DNA of 64,000 nucleotides from an uncultured Collinsella sp. (GTDB lineage Bacteria > Actinomycetota > Coriobacteriia > Coriobacteriales > Coriobacteriaceae). Shown here in pieces: positions 53,753 through 62,147 of this stretch (position 1 is its first letter; each line of letters opens with the position of its first letter). The notes beneath the pieces were generated by a model, which was given only the letters and a program-made list of their open reading frames with translations, searched no databases and had not been told where the DNA came from. A program made the position numbers and the translations under genes. The stretch is taken from assembly GCA_905209765.1 (NCBI GenBank), contig CAJLUE010000003.1:12151-76150 (forward strand), written 5' to 3'.

Positions 53753-55177
53753 CTACACGAACTGCTCGTCCTGTTGGACGGGAAACGTCACCGTGATGGT
53801 GGTCCCCACCCCCAACTCGCTTGACAGATCGAGCGAGGCGTGATGATACAGGGCGGCATGCTTGACGATAGCCAGACCCAGACCCGTTCCACCGCGCGCT
53901 TTAGAACGGCTCTTGTCAACGCGATAGAAACGCTCGAACACCTTACCCTGCTCCTCGGGCGCAATGCCAATACCCGTGTCGGCAACCGACAGATACGGGT
54001 GCCCGTCGTCGTTGGTTCCGCACCGTAACGTCACCGTACCGCCGGGCCGGTTGTAGCGAATGGCGTTGCTCGCCAGGTTATAGATGAGCTCGTCGATCAG
54101 GCGCGATACGCCTTCGACGACCACAGGCTTGGTCTCATGGCCTATTGCCACATTTGCCTGGCGAGCGACCTGCTCAAGACGCTGCTCGACCGCGTAGATA
54201 GCACGCGAAAGCTCAATGGGCTCCGTGGAGCCAATAGGCACCGCCTCGCCATCGCTCGCACGCTCGGCCTCATCCAAGTTCGAAAGCGTGAGGATATCGT
54301 TGACGAGCGCCGCCAAACGGCCCGCCTCACGGTAGATGCGGCCGCCAAAGGTGCGCAAATCGTCCTCACCCTCGACCATGCCGTTCGCAATGAGCTCGGC
54401 ATAGCCCGAGATTGCCGTAAGCGGGGTCTTGAGCTCATGGGTGATATTGGCCGTGAACTCGCGGCGCATGCGGTCGTTGTCCGACAGCACCGCCATCTGG
54501 CGCTTGAGCTCCTGGCGTTGCGACTCAATGCGCTCGAGCATGGGAACCATCTCGGCATAAGCATGCTCGTAGCTGCGGCGAGGATGGTCCAGATCGACCT
54601 CCTGCAACGGCTCAATGATGGCGCGGGACTCACGACGCGCCAAGAAAAACGAGAGCACCGCACCTGCCGCCGCAATGAGCAGCATCGGCGCCACGAGAGA
54701 CATCAGAATCGCCGCAACGCCAGGCTGGGCCTGCGCCAAGCGAACAACCTGGCCGTTATTAAGTCGGACGGCTCGGTACAGCATAATCTCGTCGAGCGTG
54801 GAGCTTGCGCGCTCCGCAGAACCCGAGCCGCACTCGAAAGCCTTGGCGACCTCGGGACGATCGTCGTGATTGGGCAGCATAGAAGGCGACGCCTCGTTGT
54901 CGTAGGCAACCGACCCGTCCTTGTTGATCAGCGTGATGCGCAAGTCCTCGCGATCGAGACTGCGCAGAAAGGCAATGGGCTCCTGCTGCTCATTGAGGGC
55001 AGCGGCAATAAGCTCGGTTTCCTGCGAAAGGTTGGCGCTCGTGGCATCTGCCAGGGTATTTTGCACAAAGAACGCGCCCAACACCGTAAACGCCACGATA
55101 ACCGCCATAGCGCAGAGAAAAATCGTCGCGAACACGCGATGTGACAGGGTACGTTTTCCCTGGGGGGCTAAGACCAC
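53753..55177 (-). CDS. Sensor histidine kinase, PhoR-like
   Basis: 474 residues. Two N-terminal membrane segments (ATIFLCAMAVIVAFTVLGAF and LMSLVAPMLLIAAAGAVLSF) enclose an extracellular sensor of about 120 residues. The H box is FTANITHELKTPLTAISGYA, with N box YNLASNAIRYNRPGG, G1 LSVADTGIGIAPEEQ, F box FERFYRVDKSRS and G2 GTGLGLAIVKH. The GTG start at 55177 lies just past the regulator stop, whose end provides the GGAG ribosome site. Together with pstB upstream a phosphate-sensing role is likely. Confidence 0.88.
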   Translation of the reverse strand: MVLAPQGKRTLSHRVFATIFLCAMAVIVAFTVLGAFFVQNTLADATSANLSQETELIAAALNEQQEPIAFLRSLDREDLRITLINKDGSVAYDNEASPSMLPNHDDRPEVAKAFECGSGSAERASSTLDEIMLYRAVRLNNGQVVRLAQAQPGVAAILMSLVAPMLLIAAAGAVLSFFLARRESRAIIEPLQEVDLDHPRRSYEHAYAEMVPMLERIESQRQELKRQMAVLSDNDRMRREFTANITHELKTPLTAISGYAELIANGMVEGEDDLRTFGGRIYREAGRLAALVNDILTLSNLDEAERASDGEAVPIGSTEPIELSRAIYAVEQRLEQVARQANVAIGHETKPVVVEGVSRLIDELIYNLASNAIRYNRPGGTVTLRCGTNDDGHPYLSVADTGIGIAPEEQGKVFERFYRVDKSRSKARGGTGLGLAIVKHAALYHHASLDLSSELGVGTTITVTFPVQQDEQFV

Positions 55178-55180
55178 GAG

Positions 55181-55909
55181 CTACTCCTCCGATGCGCTAG
55201 CCGCGCTGTCGGCTCCTTCGGCATCGTCATCGGCCGTAGGCTCGGCCAGACGATAGCCCACGCCGCGCACGGTCTCTATGGCGCTCGCACGCTCGCCGAG
55301 CTTTTGGCGGAGCGTCTGCACACGCACGTCGACGGTGCGCGAACCGCCGTCGAAGTCCCAGCCCCATACGCTCTGCAGCAGCGACTCGCGAGTAAAGACC
55401 ACGCCAGGTTTGCGCATGAGATACTCGAGCAGGTCGAATTCGCGCAGCGTGAGTTTGAGTGGTTCACCGGCAACAGTCACCTCGCGGTGACTGGGCGAAA
55501 GTACGATATCGCCCACGCTGAGCACATCGCTCGCCTGCTTGACCATGCCGCCGCGGCGCAGCAGCGCACGGCAACGGCTGGCGAGCTCCATAAGCGAGAA
55601 CGGCTTGGTCAGGTAATCGTCGGCACCGCCATCGAGCGCCATGACCTTGTCGAGCTCGGTGTCCTTGGCGGTGAGCATCATAATGGGCACCGTCGCCGTC
55701 AGGCGATCGGCACGCAGACGACGCATAATCGCCAAGCCGTCGGTATCGGGCAGCATGATGTCGAGCAGCACGGCATCGGGCACCCGTCGCGCCACGGCGG
55801 CCTTAAACTCGCCATCGCACGAAAAGCCCTCGGCCTCGATTCCCTGCTTGCGCAGTGCATAGACCGTCAAATCCCTGATGTTGTCATCGTCCTCGACGTA
55901 ATAGATCAT
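55181..55909 (-). CDS. Response regulator, PhoB-like
   Basis: 242 residues from the start at 55909 (AAAGGGG upstream). The receiver has the acidic pair in MIYYVEDDDNIRDL, the phospho-acceptor in DAVLLDIMLPDTDGLAIM, Thr in IMMLTAKDTELDKV and Lys in DDYLTKPFSLMEL. The C-terminal winged helix is OmpR-type (SVWGWDFDGGSRTVDVRVQT, VRGVGYRL). The last 20 residues are acidic and Ala/Ser-rich. It pairs with the following histidine kinase and is 65 bases after pstB. Confidence 0.9.
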   Translation of the reverse strand: MIYYVEDDDNIRDLTVYALRKQGIEAEGFSCDGEFKAAVARRVPDAVLLDIMLPDTDGLAIMRRLRADRLTATVPIMMLTAKDTELDKVMALDGGADDYLTKPFSLMELASRCRALLRRGGMVKQASDVLSVGDIVLSPSHREVTVAGEPLKLTLREFDLLEYLMRKPGVVFTRESLLQSVWGWDFDGGSRTVDVRVQTLRQKLGERASAIETVRGVGYRLAEPTADDDAEGADSAASASEE

Positions 55910-55974
55910 GTTGAACCCCTTTTGCGGCCGGCACGACCGCATCTTAACCCTAAAGGCGCCTGTACTAGATGGTA

Positions 55975-56850
55975 TCAGCCAAAACGGCCCGTCAAATAAT
56001 CCGCCGTGCGCGGATCGGTCGGATTTTTGAAGAGCTGGGCCGTGGGCGCATGCTCCACCAGCTCGCCCAGCAAAAAGAACGCGACCGAGTCGGAGATGCG
56101 CGCAGCCTGCTGCATGTTGTGCGTAACGACCACCAGCGTGCAGGTCTCCTTGAGCTCGCAGGCCAGCTGCTCCACCACTAGCGTCGATACGGGGTCGAGC
56201 GCTGAGGTCGGCTCGTCCATCAGCAGAATGTCGGGCTGCACGGCCAGCGCGCGGGCGATGCACAGACGCTGCTGTTGGCCGCCCGAAAGACCCAGACCCG
56301 ATTCCCTGAGCTTGTCCTTGACCTCGTCCCACAGCGCGGCGCGTCGCAGGGAGTCTTCGACCAGCTCGTCGAGCGCGACGCGGTCGCGCACTCCCATGCC
56401 GCGAGGACCGTAGGCGACGTTGTCGTAGATGCTCATGGGAAACGGATTGGGGCGTTGGAACACCATACCCACGCGCTGGCGCAAGCGGCAGATATCGTAA
56501 TCGCCCAGGATATTCTGGCCGTCGAGTGCAATCTTGCCTTCAATGCGGCAATCCTTGATACCGTCGTTCATACGGTTAAAGCAGCGCAGCAGCGTCGACT
56601 TTCCGCAGCCCGAAGGCCCGATGAACGAGGTGATCTGCTTGTCACGAATTTTGATGCTCACGTCCTTGAGCGCATGATGGTCGCCGTAAAACAGGTCAAG
56701 GCCTTCAACATCGATGCGCGTCGGCGAGGCGGCAAGGTCCTGCGCCGTGGGGCGAGTCGCATCCCCAACTTCGCGCTCGTGCGCGGCCTCGGCCTGCGCC
56801 TCTATGAGTTCCTCAAGCTCCGTAGGCTCCATCGCCGCAGCAGCCGTCAT
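55975..56850 (-). CDS. pstB: Phosphate ABC transporter ATP-binding protein
   Basis: 291 residues. Walker [20 protein letters not shown] loop [20 protein letters not shown], signature [15 protein letters not shown] and Walker [17 protein letters not shown] are all PstB-typical. PstB powers the PstSCAB high-affinity phosphate importer. About 45 extra N-terminal residues precede the usual start of the domain. The start at 56850 has GGAGGT upstream. The genes for PstS, PstC and PstA are not next to it: the upstream neighbour is a histidine kinase. Confidence 0.93.
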   Translation of the reverse strand: MTAAAAMEPTELEELIEAQAEAAHEREVGDATRPTAQDLAASPTRIDVEGLDLFYGDHHALKDVSIKIRDKQITSFIGPSGCGKSTLLRCFNRMNDGIKDCRIEGKIALDGQNILGDYDICRLRQRVGMVFQRPNPFPMSIYDNVAYGPRGMGVRDRVALDELVEDSLRRAALWDEVKDKLRESGLGLSGGQQQRLCIARALAVQPDILLMDEPTSALDPVSTLVVEQLACELKETCTLVVVTHNMQQAARISDSVAFFLLGELVEHAPTAQLFKNPTDPRTADYLTGRFG

Positions 56851-56953
56851 ACCGCATACCTCCATATCGATATCGATTCAGCAGTATCGATAGTAGAAAT
56901 CGCGGCTCATACGCACGTGAGCGCATTGTCAAGTGTTTGTAAGGGAACGCTGG

Positions 56954-58192
56954 CTATGCAGCGGGCAGCGCAATGGTAAACACCGTGTGCTCGGGCGTCG
57001 ATTCGCACGCAATGGTGCCGCCGTGTGCCGCGACAATCTCCTTGGCGATGGCAAGACCCAGGCCGGCGCCGCCGCGATTGGTCGCACGCGCCGCGTCCAG
57101 GCGATAGAATTTCTCAAAGATCACCTTGAGCTTAGCCGCCGGAATCGGATCACCCTGATTGATAAAGCGAATTCGCACGCCGCCGTCATCTTGGCGCCCC
57201 GCCTCAATCGTGATGGTCGATCCTTCGTAGCTATAGGCGATGGCGTTTTTCATGATGTTGTTGAACACGCGAGCCATCTTGTCGCCATCTACGAGTACCG
57301 TCAGGTCCTCACGCACATCAACTTGGACATCTTTGTGCTGCTCATTGAGAATGGGATAGAACTCATCGGCCACCTGCGCCAGTAGCAATCCCAGATCGAC
57401 GTAGCCGCGCGTGAGCACAATATCGTGGAAGTCAAAGCGCGTGATGTCGAAGAACTCCTCAATAAGCGCGTCGAGTCGGTGGGCCTTGTCGAGTGCCACG
57501 CCCGTAAAGTGCGCGCGCTGCTCAACCGGCAGGTCGGGCGCCTCCTGCAGCAGCGAGAGGTAGCCCACCACGCTGGCGAGCGGCGTGCGCAGGTCATGCG
57601 CCAAGTATGTGACCAAATCGTCCTTGCGATGCGACTCGTCACGCAGGGCCTGCTGGACTTTGCGCTCGCGATCGCGCACACGGTTGAGCACACCCTCGAC
57701 CTCCAGGAAGTCGCCGTCGATGTTGTCCCACGCGTCGGGATGATCGATCAGGCGATCCTGAATACGGGCGGCAAGCACGCGGTCGGAATGCTGCTCGCCC
57801 TGCTCATAGCCCTGGTAGTACAGAGCGCGGCCACAAAAGAACAGGACGCACACGGCGAGCGCCAAGACAAAGCCAAGCATGTTGAATACAAAGCCGGCAT
57901 CGAACAGCACCGGCCCCTCAATGCCAGCGAGTGCCATGGCACCGATCGCCAGCGTCATGGCCCACGCGGCACCGCCGATCACCACGCAACGGCGCACGAT
58001 TTCAAAGCGATCGATCAGCAAGAAGCCGATGAGTAGCACCGCCAAGATACCGGCGATGTTACCAATGCCGATTAGCAGCAGACTCAACAAAATGAGCAGC
58101 ACCGTCGCAAGTGCGCGATTATCGACGACCGCCCTTACGTATCCAAAGAGCCGATCGGGCACCTCAAACGCCTGCTTATCGTCTTTTGTCAT
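56954..58192 (-). CDS. Sensor histidine kinase, VanS-like
   Basis: 412 residues. Four or more hydrophobic segments in the first 150 residues (ATVLLILLSLLLIGIGNIAG, GILAVLLIGFLLIDRFEIVR) with no large exterior domain, so it may sense membrane or wall state. The H box is VTYLAHDLRTPLASVVGYLS, N box FNNIMKNAIAYSYEG, F box FEKFYRLDAARATNRGG and G2 GAGLGLAIAKEIV. This form resembles VanS and related kinases. The start at 58192 has GAGG 8 bases upstream. It follows its regulator by 25 bases. Confidence 0.88.
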   Translation of the reverse strand: MTKDDKQAFEVPDRLFGYVRAVVDNRALATVLLILLSLLLIGIGNIAGILAVLLIGFLLIDRFEIVRRCVVIGGAAWAMTLAIGAMALAGIEGPVLFDAGFVFNMLGFVLALAVCVLFFCGRALYYQGYEQGEQHSDRVLAARIQDRLIDHPDAWDNIDGDFLEVEGVLNRVRDRERKVQQALRDESHRKDDLVTYLAHDLRTPLASVVGYLSLLQEAPDLPVEQRAHFTGVALDKAHRLDALIEEFFDITRFDFHDIVLTRGYVDLGLLLAQVADEFYPILNEQHKDVQVDVREDLTVLVDGDKMARVFNNIMKNAIAYSYEGSTITIEAGRQDDGGVRIRFINQGDPIPAAKLKVIFEKFYRLDAARATNRGGAGLGLAIAKEIVAAHGGTIACESTPEHTVFTIALPAA

Positions 58193-58217
58193 GTCCATGT
58201 CCTCGCTAACAAAGGCG

Positions 58218-58913
58218 TTATTCGATGATATAGCCGACGCCCCAAACGTTTTTGATAAAACGCGGCTTCTGAGCGTCGTCACCGATCTTTTCGCGCAGGT
58301 GACGAATGTGTACCATCACCGTATTGTTGGAGCCGGGCATAAAGTCCTCGTTCCACACCGCGCGGAACAGGTCCTCCACGGGCACCACGCTGCCGCGATG
58401 CTCGGCCAGATACAGCAAGATGGAATACTCGATGGGCGTGAGGCGCACCGGCGCACCGTCCACCGTCACGGAACGAGCGTCACGGTTGATCTCGAGGCCG
58501 TCGAGCTGGAGGGTCGGCGACTCGGTCGCCTGCGCGCGGCTGCCGTAGCTGGTGTAGCGGCGCAACTGAGCATGAACGCGCGCGATGAGCTCCAGCGGGC
58601 GGAACGGCTTGACCACGTAATCGTCCGCGCCAAGAGAAAGGCCTTCGATCTTATCCTGCTGGGCATCGCGTGCCGTCAACATAATTACGGGATAGGTATG
58701 GCCAGCACGGATGGTACGCAGCAGCTCGAAGCCGTCAATATCGGGCAGCATGACATCGAGCAGCGCCAGGTCAAACTCTTGCTCCAGAATTGCCTTGGCC
58801 GCATCGGCCCCGCTGTAGGCGATCTGGACGTCAAAGCCCTCCTTTGTAAGGTAGATACCAACCAGGTCGGCGATGGCCTTCTCGTCATCAACTACCAGTA
58901 TGCGCTCGTTCAT
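58218..58913 (-). CDS. Response regulator, VanR-like
   Basis: 231 residues. Receiver: MNERILVVDDEKAIADLVGI, DLALLDVMLPDIDGFELL, VIMLTARDAQQDKI and DDYVVKPFRPLELIARV. Winged helix: VRLTPIEYSILLYLAEHRGS and the MPGSNNTVMVHIRHLREKIG segment seen in VanR-like regulators. It forms a pair with the downstream kinase. The dacA gene for a penicillin-binding protein is divergent across a 200-bp gap, which would suit a cell-wall stress role, though this is inference. Confidence 0.9.
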   Translation of the reverse strand: MNERILVVDDEKAIADLVGIYLTKEGFDVQIAYSGADAAKAILEQEFDLALLDVMLPDIDGFELLRTIRAGHTYPVIMLTARDAQQDKIEGLSLGADDYVVKPFRPLELIARVHAQLRRYTSYGSRAQATESPTLQLDGLEINRDARSVTVDGAPVRLTPIEYSILLYLAEHRGSVVPVEDLFRAVWNEDFMPGSNNTVMVHIRHLREKIGDDAQKPRFIKNVWGVGYIIE

Positions 58914-59065
58914 GCGTGCTCCTCTCGCGCTCCATTATGCCCGAGGCGGCGCCCGCCACACACAACAAGCGCGGGCGATTAAGTCGACCTTAAGCACCCT
59001 TGTGCCCGTTCGAGCGCGGATGTGGGCCATGCGCGCACGCAACGATCGTCGTCGCCGGCAAACGA

Positions 59066-59071
59066 TATACT
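59066..59071 (+). promoter_or_regulatory. Candidate -10 of dacA
   Basis: TATACT lies 40 bases before the chosen GTG start at 59111. No convincing -35 hexamer is seen 17 bases upstream. It supports the shorter dacA start, since the earlier GTG at 59075 would lie at or before the transcript start. Confidence 0.35.
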
Positions 59072-59110
59072 CTAGTGCCAGAAGAGACCATCCCGTCGAA
59101 AGCGAAATCT

Positions 59111-60451
59111 GTGAAGTCCCTCACCTCTTTTGCAAAGCGCTCCGCCCAGCTTGCCGCCGGCTTTGCCTGCGCCATCGCCCTTGTTGCCGGCGTGCCTGCT
59201 GTTGCCGGCGCCCAAGTGCTCACGACCGACGACGTCTGCGGCCAGACCGCCGACGCCCGCGGCATCACGACAGAAAATCTGCCCGATATCGAGGCAACGA
59301 ATGCCCTTGTTATGGGCAAGGACGGCACCGTCTACTATGGACGCGGTGCCGATGAGCAGGTCAAGATTGCCTCGATCACCAAGGTCATGACCGCAATCCT
59401 GACCGTCGAAAACTGCAAGATGGACGAGAAGGTCACGGTGAGCAACGTTGCCGCCACCGTAGGCAACTCGACTGCCGGCCTGCTCGAAGGCGACGAGCTC
59501 ACCGTGGAGCAAGCTCTGCGCGGCCTGATGATCCCCTCGGGCAACGATGCCGCCATCGCGCTTGCCGAGCACGTGGGCAAAAAGATCGACCCCAAGACCA
59601 AGGACGCCGTGGCCACCTTTGTAAAGGCCATGAACGAGCGCGCTAAAAAGCTCGGCTGCACGGGCACGGTCTTTGAGAATCCGCACGGCCTGGATTTTGA
59701 CGAGTGGGCCGGCGATATGCACTCGACCGCACATGATGTAGCGCTGATGATGCAGGAGGCCATGAAAAACGACACGTTCCGCGAGGTCGTGGCGAGCGAG
59801 GACTCCTGGATCGAGGTTACAGGTGCCGACGGCTCCGACCATTCGCATTCCATGGACACGCACAACGTTTTGCTCGGTCAGGACGGAAACATTGGCGGCA
59901 AGACTGGCACCACCGACGACGCGGGCTATTGCTTTACGAGCGCCTACAACCGCGACGGCGACGAGGTCTACACCGTTATTTTGAACTCCACAACCAACGA
60001 TCAGCGCTTTACCGATACGGCGACCCTTGCCAACTGGTACTACGGTCACAAGGTGACGGTCGCAATTGCCAATACACAGGAGAAGACCGCCAACGGCAAC
60101 CCGCTTATGGCGCGCATTGGCCAAACCGACTGGACGGATAAGACGATCGATGCCACGCTCGCCGACCCCGCCGCACAGGCAACAGTGTTCTCACTCGCCG
60201 GCGAAGTGACCGAAAAGGTTAGCTACGATGACCTTTCGGGCACGGTGCATGTTGGCGATAAGGTGGGCAGCGTTACGCTTAAGCAGGACGGCACCAAGAT
60301 TGCCGTCATGGACCTGGTTGCCGACGAGGAAGGAACGGGGCCCAATCCCATCGAGTGGCTGCTCGTGAAGCTCGACCGCCTGGGCCGCCGCATCGACAAC
60401 CGCCCACTCACAGCCGAGAGCGAAACCGTAGCCAAGGCTCCCGAGGTGTAG
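59111..60451 (+). CDS. dacA: D-alanyl-D-alanine carboxypeptidase (low-mass penicillin-binding protein)
   Basis: 446 residues from GTG 59111. A signal peptide is clear (KRSAQLAAGFACAIALVAGV, cleavage near AGAQV). The S11 serine peptidase motifs are SITK in IASITKVMTAILTV, SGN in MIPSGNDAAIALAEHVG and KTG in GGKTGTTDDAGYC. It trims the terminal D-Ala from peptidoglycan stem peptides outside the membrane. The C-terminal region has the PBP5-type beta-rich domain, but no obvious membrane anchor at the end. The start is chosen because the signal peptide begins there; GTG 59075 is an alternative. Confidence 0.9.
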   Translation: MKSLTSFAKRSAQLAAGFACAIALVAGVPAVAGAQVLTTDDVCGQTADARGITTENLPDIEATNALVMGKDGTVYYGRGADEQVKIASITKVMTAILTVENCKMDEKVTVSNVAATVGNSTAGLLEGDELTVEQALRGLMIPSGNDAAIALAEHVGKKIDPKTKDAVATFVKAMNERAKKLGCTGTVFENPHGLDFDEWAGDMHSTAHDVALMMQEAMKNDTFREVVASEDSWIEVTGADGSDHSHSMDTHNVLLGQDGNIGGKTGTTDDAGYCFTSAYNRDGDEVYTVILNSTTNDQRFTDTATLANWYYGHKVTVAIANTQEKTANGNPLMARIGQTDWTDKTIDATLADPAAQATVFSLAGEVTEKVSYDDLSGTVHVGDKVGSVTLKQDGTKIAVMDLVADEEGTGPNPIEWLLVKLDRLGRRIDNRPLTAESETVAKAPEV

Positions 60452-60479
60452 GGCCAAAGCGTTATCGCATCGAACCAAA

Positions 60480-60510
60480 ATGAGGCGTCCAACGGGGCGC
60501 CTCATTTTTT
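60480..60510 (+). terminator. Terminator of dacA
   Basis: ATGAGGCG and CGCCTCAT are perfect 8-bp arms around 10 bases, followed by TTTTTT. It lies 28 bases past the stop. Confidence 0.85.
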
Positions 60511-60512
60511 GA

Positions 60513-60530
60513 GGGTTCGAATCCCCAGCT
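60513..60530 (+). other. 18-base copy of a tRNA-Ser 3' segment, inverted
   Basis: GGGTTCGAATCCCCAGCT equals the T-arm/acceptor part of the tRNA-Ser gene 56 bases away, but on the opposite strand. No other tRNA parts accompany it. It may be a relic of integration at this tRNA or a fold-back event. Confidence 0.5.
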
Positions 60531-60545
60531 GCCTTTCTTGATAAT

Positions 60546-60573
60546 AAAAAAGGGCCCCGAATGGGACCCTTCT
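60546..60573 (-). terminator. Terminator of tRNA-Ser
   Basis: AAGGG-CCC and GGG-CCCTT pair with one mismatch around GAAT-type loop bases, followed on the minus strand by TTTTTTATTATC. It lies 13 bases past the tRNA 3' end. Confidence 0.8.
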
Positions 60574-60585
60574 TTAAAGTTAAAC

Positions 60586-60676
60586 TGGCGGAGAGCTGGG
60601 GATTCGAACCCCAGATGCCCTTTTGGGGCATACTCGCTTAGCAGGCGAGCACCTTCGGCCTCTCGGTCAGCTCTCC
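60586..60676 (-). tRNA. tRNA-Ser(GCU)
   Basis: 91 bases with an encoded CCA. The acceptor stem is GGAGAGC with GCTCTCC, the anticodon loop reads CTGCTAA (anticodon GCT), the long variable arm is TGCCCCAAAAGGGCA and the T arm GGGGTTCGAATCCCC. The long variable arm confirms serine. It reads AGC/AGU codons. Confidence 0.97.
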
Positions 60677-60744
60677 GTAACAGCCGTTCCATAGTAACCA
60701 AACAGTCGAGGATGGGCAAGAGGGAATTTGGAGCGATTCCATTT

Positions 60745-61827
60745 TTACCTTTCCCGTACCGCCTCCAACAAATAGTCGCGAATATACGGAATTGCAAACG
60801 AAACACAGCCATAGCCCGCAGGCTCAATCAACCCCGCATCGATGAGACGTTTGCGATACGACCCGACTTTATTCGCCGGCAATCCCATCTTTTTGGCAAT
60901 ATCACCGTTCGTAATCTCGCCGCCTTCGCATTGCGCCATCGCCGCGAGATATTGAAACTGCCGCTCCGACACCCTGCGCAGCGCCGGGGCAATCACCATA
61001 GCATTAAAGCTATCAAGAGCCGCTTGGATACCCTTACGTGCGGACCCTTCGTTCACGCTCTCCGACCCGCTGCGCGCAGCAACCTGCCAAGCGTAATATC
61101 CGACCAACTGGACCATAAAGGGATAGCCTGCCGAAGCCTTTGTTAAAAGCTCAGCAACGCCTTCGTCGAGTTCCTTGCCCGCACGCCTCATCGTATCCTC
61201 AAACGATCCGCCGACTTCAAAATCTGAAAGCCGCGTGAGTTCGATATGCTTCGCCCTCTGAAGGAACGTCAACGTATCATCCACCACCACACCATCCACC
61301 GAGGTTGGCAAACCAGCGAATGCAAAGGCGACATTCGCCCCTTGGCGAATCAAGAGCTGCATTTCATTACCCAGCTCGCGCATTTCCTCAGTTGAGGCGT
61401 TCTGAATCTCATCGAGTGTGATGAGCAAACCACCTCGCTTCGCGGCATCGTACATTGCCTCGCCCAGATGAGATGCCGACTTCGATACCTCAACGGAGCC
61501 AAGGCTGACTCCTAGAATTGATGGGGAAATCGACATTGACTCAAGACGAGCATTTCGCTGTAGAGCCTCGAGGATTCTACTGCAAAAACCGGCATTCGAG
61601 GCGACGTCAACAACCTCGAATCCTTTTTTTCGCGCAAGATTACCCAATGCATTGAGAAGCACCGTTTTACCTGTGCCTCGGACGCCCGAGATGCGCATGA
61701 GTCGATCGGGAGCACCAGGACCATTCTCAAGGGCCTCGGCAAAATCATCCAAAACAGCGTCACGTCCGATAAGCTCAGGCGGATTCATGCCCGCCGTTGG
61801 CTTAAAGGGATTAATGGCTTTCGACAT
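60745..61827 (-). CDS. AAA ATPase of the archaeal-ATPase/Orc-like type (paralogue 2)
   Basis: About 360 residues, closely similar in layout to the ATPase at 5439-6530. It begins SKAINPFKPTAGMNPPELIG, with Walker A GVRGTGKTVLLNA, Walker B GLLITLDEIQNAS and FAFAGLPTSVDG. The C-terminal winged helix is GDIAKKMGLPANKVGSYRKR, then VSFAIPYIRDYLLEAV. The shared NPFKPTAG opening, GPGAPDRLMRISGVRGTGKT block and IPYxRDYL ending show paralogy at a moderate level, not a recent copy. The start at 61827 has GGAGG 5 bases upstream, and a six-unit repeat array ends 15 bases before it. Neighbour of a tRNA gene. Function unknown. Confidence 0.8.
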   Translation of the reverse strand: MSKAINPFKPTAGMNPPELIGRDAVLDDFAEALENGPGAPDRLMRISGVRGTGKTVLLNALGNLARKKGFEVVDVASNAGFCSRILEALQRNARLESMSISPSILGVSLGSVEVSKSASHLGEAMYDAAKRGGLLITLDEIQNASTEEMRELGNEMQLLIRQGANVAFAFAGLPTSVDGVVVDDTLTFLQRAKHIELTRLSDFEVGGSFEDTMRRAGKELDEGVAELLTKASAGYPFMVQLVGYYAWQVAARSGSESVNEGSARKGIQAALDSFNAMVIAPALRRVSERQFQYLAAMAQCEGGEITNGDIAKKMGLPANKVGSYRKRLIDAGLIEPAGYGCVSFAIPYIRDYLLEAVRER

Positions 61828-61842
61828 TCGACCTCCTCTGCT

Positions 61843-61902
61843 AGTTTTAACAACTTTAACAAAGTTTAGCAACTTTAGCAGAGTTTAACAGGTTTAGCAG
61901 AC
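61843..61902 (-). promoter_or_regulatory. Six-unit tandem array before ATPase paralogue 2
   Basis: On the plus strand TTTA(A/G)C begins at 61846, 61855, 61865, 61874, 61884 and 61893: spacings of 9, 10, 9, 10, 9, which is a 19-bp dimeric repeat. On the minus strand each unit reads TG(C/T)TAAA plus one or two bases, similar to an extended -10. The array ends 15 bp before the ATG, directly ahead of the Shine-Dalgarno. Confidence 0.7.
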
Positions 61903-61998
61903 CTAGCCGCTTTTGACCTTACCGGTCCTGCTGGAGCCACCCACCTGAGCAAATACAAATGGCTCCATTCAATTTGTCGGCAACCTGCTCGATACAGT

Positions 61999-62031
61999 AA
62001 TTCGTACTTTAATTCGCTACGACTTAATTCG
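61999..62031. repeat. Short AATTCG repeat in the gap upstream of ATPase 2
   Basis: TAATTCG occurs at 61998, 62010 and 62025, each followed by TAC- or TATAC-like bases. It is AT-rich compared with the surroundings. The other parts of 61903-62147 hold no gene or recognisable element. Confidence 0.45.
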
Positions 62032-62147
62032 TTATACCTTATCTATACGCAAATGTTCCCGGTACGCCGGTAGCAGTAGCCCCTTCGTTTTGTCGGCATG
62101 GTGAGCAAATGGGATGACAAGCGCGGTCCAGCCCTTCTATGCCGCCC

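Noticed and set aside
55910..56332. 383-codon reading of the PhoB-like regulator
   Set aside because: The extension is antisense-like low-complexity sequence overlapping pstB; the receiver domain starts normally at 55909.
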